From contig NZ_VSEY01000001.1 in assembly GCF_008086045.1 (NCBI RefSeq), forward strand, positions 434,001 to 498,000: a DNA stretch of 64,000 nucleotides. The letters are read 5' to 3'. The notes beneath the pieces are model-generated. The model was given only the letters and a program-made list of their open reading frames with translations. It did not search any database and was not told where the DNA came from. The stretch comes from Nonomuraea sp. PA05 (lineage in GTDB: Bacteria; Actinomycetota; Actinomycetes; Streptosporangiales; Streptosporangiaceae). Positions within the stretch are counted from its first letter, which is position 1, and each line of letters begins with the position of its first letter. Both the position numbers and the translations under genes were made by a program. Positions 60,841-64,000 of this stretch are shown one piece after another.

Positions 60841-61557
60841 TCAGACGCTCGCCTCGGCTGTCAGCGAGCCCTTCACGGTTTGGTCGTGGCCGTCCAGCAG
60901 CCGCGGGTGGTCCGTCCTGAACGCGTCCAGGACCAGCTCGTACGGGAAGTCGCCGAACTCCCCGTGCCAGCGCAGGAACTCCATGTGCCGCCGCCCCGAC
61001 TCGTCGAACGGGTGGTAGACGCTGTCGGCGGTGCCGTCGAACTCCAGCGGCTTGAGCCGGTACAGGCGGCACAGCGTCTTGTTGAACACCGGCGTCGCCT
61101 TCACCCAGCGGCCCTCCAGCCCGACCGAGACCAGGCCGTGGAAGCGGAACACGTCGCCGCCGACCAGTTCCTTGAGCCGCCCGGAGGCCAGGTGGTTGCG
61201 GACGTCGGCGAACACCAGCCTGGCCGGGATGCCCAGCGAGCGGGCGGCCGCGGCGTACACGATCGACTTGTGCAGGCAGAAGCCGCTGCCGCGGGAGATG
61301 ATCGTGCTCGCCCGCAGCCCGTGGCGGGACATGTCGATGTCGTAGACGTCGTACAGGATGTCGTCCCGGACCGCGTAGTACAGCCGGACCGCCCGCTCGG
61401 TGACGGTCTCGGCGCCCGCCGTCGCGCGGGCGGCGAACTCCCGCACCGCGGGGTGGCCGGTGTCCAGGAACGCGGTGGCGGCCAGGTCAGCGGCCAGGTC
61501 GGCGCTCAGGTCGGCGCTCAGGTCGGCGCTCAGGTCAGCGCTCAGGTCAGCGGTCAT
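60841..61557 (-). CDS. Transglutaminase-like protein
   Basis: 238 residues from the ATG at 61557. The catalytic Cys is at 94 (SRGSGFCLHKS) and the His at 140 (FRFHGLVSV); WVKATPVFNKTLCRL supplies the third position. The N-terminus is a run of SADL repeats. Members with this FNK...PLEFDG pattern are widespread and of unknown function. In assembly-line pathways such folds (AdmF) make amide bonds from carrier-bound acyl groups, which fits the ACP nearby. Confidence 0.7.
   Translation of the reverse strand: MTADLSADLSADLSADLSADLAADLAATAFLDTGHPAVREFAARATAGAETVTERAVRLYYAVRDDILYDVYDIDMSRHGLRASTIISRGSGFCLHKSIVYAAAARSLGIPARLVFADVRNHLASGRLKELVGGDVFRFHGLVSVGLEGRWVKATPVFNKTLCRLYRLKPLEFDGTADSVYHPFDESGRRHMEFLRWHGEFGDFPYELVLDAFRTDHPRLLDGHDQTVKGSLTAEASV
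61482..61553. repeat. 12-bp tandem repeat encoding the SADL N-terminus
   Basis: Six units of the type TCAGGTCGGCGC (61482-61553), only a few bases differing. On the minus strand they give SADLSADLSADLSADL right after the start codon. Number of units may vary between strains. Confidence 0.85.
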
Positions 61558-62705
61558 GTCTGTGACTCCTTCAGGCCGAGCATCCGCGCGATGCGGATCC
61601 GCTGCATCTGCGAGGTGCCGGAGTAGATGGTGCCGCCGACCGCGTCCCGGAGGTCCTTCTCCAGGCCGGTCTCGGCCAGGTAGCCGCGCCCGCCGAAGAT
61701 CTGCACCGCGGACAGCGCCGACTTGACGTTCGCCTCGCTGGCCACCACCTTCGCGATCGCGATGTCGGTGGTGACGTCCCGGCCCTTCACCAGGCCCTCC
61801 GCCGCGTCGTACAGCCAGCGCCTGGCCGTCTCCACGCCGATCTTCATCTCCACGATCTGGTCGGCGATCATCTGGAAGGAGCCGATGGGCCGGCCGAACT
61901 GCCGCCGGCTCGTGGCGTGCGCCACGCACCGGTCGAGCCGGTGCCGCATCGCGCCTGCCTGGACGATGAACGAGCACAGGATCTCCCAGCGCATCACGTG
62001 GTCCAGCACCGTGAACCCCATGCCGGGCCTGCCCAGCACGTTCGCCGCCGGGATCCGGCAGTCGCGCAGGGACAGCTCGCCGAGCGGCGAGGTGCGCAGC
62101 CCCATCTTCGGCACGTCGGGACCGGCCTCCAGCCCCTCGGTGCCCCGCTCGACCAGGAAGGCCGTCAGGCCGAACGGGCCCAGGCTCGCGTCGGTGACCG
62201 CGTACACCACGATCAGGTCGGCCACCGGGCCGTTCGTCACGAACACCTTGTCCCCGTCGAGCACCCAGTGGTCGTCGCCGTCGGGCTTGGCGGTCATGCC
62301 CATGCCCAGCACGTCGGAGCCGCCACGCGGGTCAGTGATCGCGTGCGCGGTGATCGTGCCGCCGTCGCAGATGCCCGGCAGGTAGCGGGCCTTCAGCTCG
62401 GCGCTGCCGAAGCGCTGCAGCGGGATCCCGGCGCTGACGAGCTGCGTGCAGATCGAGAAGCACAGGCCCCCGTCCCGGCAGCCCTCGCCGAGCCCCTCCA
62501 GGACGTACATGGTGCTGAGCAGGTCGAGCCCCCGGCCGCCCCACTCGGCGTGGAACGGCAGGCGCAGCAGCCCGGAGGCCCGCACCCGCTCCCACTTGGG
62601 CAGCCCGGCTTCCCTGTCGGCTTCGAGATGGTCTTCGCCCAGTGCCTCGTACCAGTGCGCGAACTCGGCTCTGAGCTCGCGATGCTCTTCGCTCCACTCG
62701 TACAT
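61554..62705 (-). CDS. Acyl-CoA dehydrogenase-family flavoprotein
   Basis: 383 residues from the ATG at 62705. AHAITDPRGGSDVLGMGMTA, GDKVFVTNGPVADLIVVYAV and the C-terminal QIFGGRGYLAETGLEKDLRD with IYSGTSQMQR mark the family. It probably oxidises an acyl or aminoacyl group held on the carrier protein encoded two genes upstream, as known for ACP- and PCP-linked members. It overlaps the transglutaminase-like gene by ATGA. Confidence 0.85.
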   Translation of the reverse strand: MYEWSEEHRELRAEFAHWYEALGEDHLEADREAGLPKWERVRASGLLRLPFHAEWGGRGLDLLSTMYVLEGLGEGCRDGGLCFSICTQLVSAGIPLQRFGSAELKARYLPGICDGGTITAHAITDPRGGSDVLGMGMTAKPDGDDHWVLDGDKVFVTNGPVADLIVVYAVTDASLGPFGLTAFLVERGTEGLEAGPDVPKMGLRTSPLGELSLRDCRIPAANVLGRPGMGFTVLDHVMRWEILCSFIVQAGAMRHRLDRCVAHATSRRQFGRPIGSFQMIADQIVEMKIGVETARRWLYDAAEGLVKGRDVTTDIAIAKVVASEANVKSALSAVQIFGGRGYLAETGLEKDLRDAVGGTIYSGTSQMQRIRIARMLGLKESQT

Positions 62706-62720
62706 GCGAGATCAGATCCG

Positions 62721-63095
62721 TCAGTAGCAGGAGAACGCGGCCTCGTCGAGCGCGTGGCGCTCGTCGCCGCGCAGCGCGGGGGAGAAGACGCAGATCAGCC
62801 GCATGTCCTCGCCGGGGTAGGCGATCAGGTGGTGCGGATCGTTCTGGTCGAGGGCGTACATGGTGCCCGGCTCCAGGGCGTGCGTGCGCCCGTCGGCGTC
62901 GACCACCGCGCCCGCGCCGCTGATGCAGTAGCAGGCCTCCAGGTGCTTGCGGTACTCCAGGGGGGAGCTGGTCCCGGCCCAGACGGTCGTGTCGGTGAGC
63001 GTGTAGCCCATGCCGTCGTCCTCGACCAGGAAACGGCGGCTGAGGCCGTTGCCCCACTCGACCGGCTCCACGTCGGAAATCTTGCGAATGATCAT
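62721..63095 (-). CDS. Ectoine synthase-like (EctC) cupin
   Basis: 124 residues, the EctC size. Family marks: MIIRKISDVEPVEWGNG, YRKHLEACYCISGAGAVVD, LEPGTMYALDQNDPHHLI and ICVFSPALRGDERH. EctC closes the ring of ectoine by dehydration. EctA and EctB are absent and the gene overlaps an ACP gene, so a different cyclisation or dehydration is likely. The cupin metal ligands appear kept (His and Glu in HLEACYC, His in DPHHL). Confidence 0.75.
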   Translation of the reverse strand: MIIRKISDVEPVEWGNGLSRRFLVEDDGMGYTLTDTTVWAGTSSPLEYRKHLEACYCISGAGAVVDADGRTHALEPGTMYALDQNDPHHLIAYPGEDMRLICVFSPALRGDERHALDEAAFSCY

Positions 63096-63376
63096 GTGCG
63101 TGTCCGTTCTGCTGATGCCGGCAGGGCTGACGCGACGAAATCGCGGATGTTGGCCACCGTGCGGAAGTTCTCCGGGACGATGTCGAGCTCGTCGACGGGG
63201 ATGCCGAAATGATCCTTCAGCCAGGAAATGAGCCTCAGCAGATCGAGGCTGTTGATCACCCCGTTGCGGAAAAGGTCGTAATCGACCTCGAGCTCGTCGG
63301 CGGGAGTATCCGGAAGATACTCCGTCACCACGAATTCTCTAATCACCTGTGTGATGTCCACGAATCGCAGCATCAC
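63092..63376 (-). CDS. Acyl/aminoacyl carrier protein
   Basis: 94 residues from GTG 63376 or ATG 63373 (GTG at 63361 possible). The phosphopantetheine serine is at 43 in GVINSLDLLRLISWLKDHFG, then IVPENFRTVANIRDFV. It resembles the discrete carrier proteins that pair with acyl-CoA dehydrogenases in extender-unit and amino-acid-modifying pathways. It overlaps the EctC-like gene by ATGA. Confidence 0.85.
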   Translation of the reverse strand: MMLRFVDITQVIREFVVTEYLPDTPADELEVDYDLFRNGVINSLDLLRLISWLKDHFGIPVDELDIVPENFRTVANIRDFVASALPASAERTRT

Positions 63377-63408
63377 CTCTGCGCACAGCCCGGCGCATCT
63401 CGCAGAAT

Positions 63409-63440
63409 GCGCGGTGCCGGACGGTCAGCCGGCACCGCGC
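63409..63440. terminator. Strong hairpin before the ACP operon
   Basis: GCGCGGTGCCGG (63409-63420) and CCGGCACCGCGC (63429-63440) form a perfect 12-bp stem with an eight-base loop. It lies 24 bp after the stop of the upstream small gene, as a terminator would, and 33 bp before the ACP start. Confidence 0.75.
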
Positions 63441-63464
63441 GCAGGAAACGGACGGTCGAAAGTG

Positions 63465-63878
63465 TCAGGCCCTGACCATGGTCGACCGAAAACCGCCACC
63501 CGGCCATTCCCAGGCCCCGGTGTTGGACTTGCGGTCCTCGTCGAACGTGCCGGTGAAACGGGCGGGCGAGCCCGGGTCGCCGTACCAGATCGTCAGGGTG
63601 TCGTCCTTGACCTCCCAGGTGTACTTGAGGATCTCGTGGGACTGGCCGAACAGGTGAGACTTGAGCGTGCCGGTCTCCGGGTCGTAGCCGATGTACTCCA
63701 CCGACCTGCTCACGCCCAGCTCGACGTGCTGGATCAGGTAGAACCCTCCTTCCAGCCACTCGAACCTGACGGTGCCCTCGTCGGTCTGCTCGCCGTTCTC
63801 GTCGAAGTTCGTCACCTTCCAGGCGCCGACGAGAACGTCGAGCTGCCGCATCGCGGGATTCGGGGTTTTGTCGGCCAT
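63465..63878 (-). CDS. DUF1579/lipocalin-like beta-barrel protein
   Basis: 137 residues from the ATG at 63878, GGAGGAGA upstream. It begins MADKTPNPAMRQLDVLVGAW and alternates strands (GTVRFEWLEGGFYLIQHVEL; YIGYDPETGTLKSHLFGQS; GTFDEDRKSNTGAWEWPGGG), as in small ligand-binding barrels of the DUF1579 kind. Separated from the ACP operon by a hairpin, so its link to that pathway is uncertain. Confidence 0.65.
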   Translation of the reverse strand: MADKTPNPAMRQLDVLVGAWKVTNFDENGEQTDEGTVRFEWLEGGFYLIQHVELGVSRSVEYIGYDPETGTLKSHLFGQSHEILKYTWEVKDDTLTIWYGDPGSPARFTGTFDEDRKSNTGAWEWPGGGFRSTMVRA

Positions 63879-63919
63879 CGTGTTTCTCCTCCGTTTCGCT
63901 GGCGGGGACTACGGGCCAG

Positions 63920-63948
63920 ATCGTACACTGCCGCCAGATGGCCGCCAA
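63920..63948 (-). promoter_or_regulatory. Sigma-70-type promoter for the barrel-protein gene
   Basis: Read on the minus strand, TTGGCG (63943-63948) and TACGAT (63920-63925) are separated by 17 bp, close to vegetative consensus, with the start codon about 42 bp downstream of the -10 box. Confidence 0.55.
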
Positions 63949-64000
63949 TACATGCGCAATGACGATCCTGACCGCATCCATCAAACAAAGTCAATGGCTC

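Overview
The window is very GC-rich, with GTG starts, tightly overlapping genes, Wbl, GntR, XRE and LacI regulators, and integrative-element transfer genes. This points to a filamentous actinomycete chromosome. A Streptosporangiaceae (Nonomuraea-like) host is my best guess, and it is an inference from gene content only.

Region 1 (1 to about 16.3 kb) is most of an actinomycete integrative and conjugative element (AICE). From left to right it holds an XRE regulator cut by the window edge, a GntR/HutC (KorSA-type) repressor with its operator region, a WhiB-like protein, small cell-envelope genes including a transglycosylase-like lipoprotein, spread/membrane proteins, an FtsK/TraB-type DNA translocase, a run of small cargo genes with a Nudix protein, and excisionase plus tyrosine integrase at the right end. 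I recognise no replication initiator. Two DNA signals stand out: an array of GTTCC/GGAAC pentamers spaced 11-12 bp in and beside a coiled-coil membrane gene, and an 18-bp palindrome at three distant places. The element ends against an SRPBCC gene that breaks off after about 50 codons, which suggests the insertion disrupted it.

Region 2 (16.3-21.1 kb) is ordinary chromosome: ArsR/VOC, a SCO6745-like/CGNR divergent pair, and a GH43-like propeller protein with a ROK regulator. Region 3 (21.1-27.9 kb) is the most striking metabolic block. It holds a serine palmitoyltransferase-like enzyme, an acyl carrier protein, a bacterial ceramide synthase-type GNAT protein and a CerR-like NAD-dependent reductase, then a PAP2/AUR1-like membrane enzyme and an MmpL transporter on the opposite strand. 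Together they look like a pathway to make, modify and export a sphingolipid. Region 4 (28-31 kb) has a membrane-anchored EEP-fold hydrolase and an FG-GAP lipoprotein, both with tandem-repeat linkers.

Region 5 (31-40.5 kb) is a LacI-controlled glycan locus: a secreted glycoside hydrolase, an ABC sugar importer without an ATPase, a GH51 arabinofuranosidase and a GH2 enzyme. The same 16-bp near-palindrome lies beside both transcription units. Region 6 (40.6-50.5 kb) has two WD40 proteins flanking a MetE-like protein, a TOBE regulator, a PucR remnant, an MHS transporter and a VOC protein. Region 7 (50.5-58.1 kb) is a six-gene operon (ABC importer, GH1-like enzyme, GH51 enzyme, sulfatase) behind a pair of GTTAACG-type operators, probably for a sulfated arabinose-containing glycan.

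Region 8 (58.1-64 kb) is an unusual minus-strand cluster: an acyl carrier protein, an EctC-like cupin, an acyl-CoA dehydrogenase, a transglutaminase-like protein, a TrpB2-like PLP enzyme and a PhzS-like flavin monooxygenase. I match it to no described pathway, and it may make a small molecule on the carrier protein.
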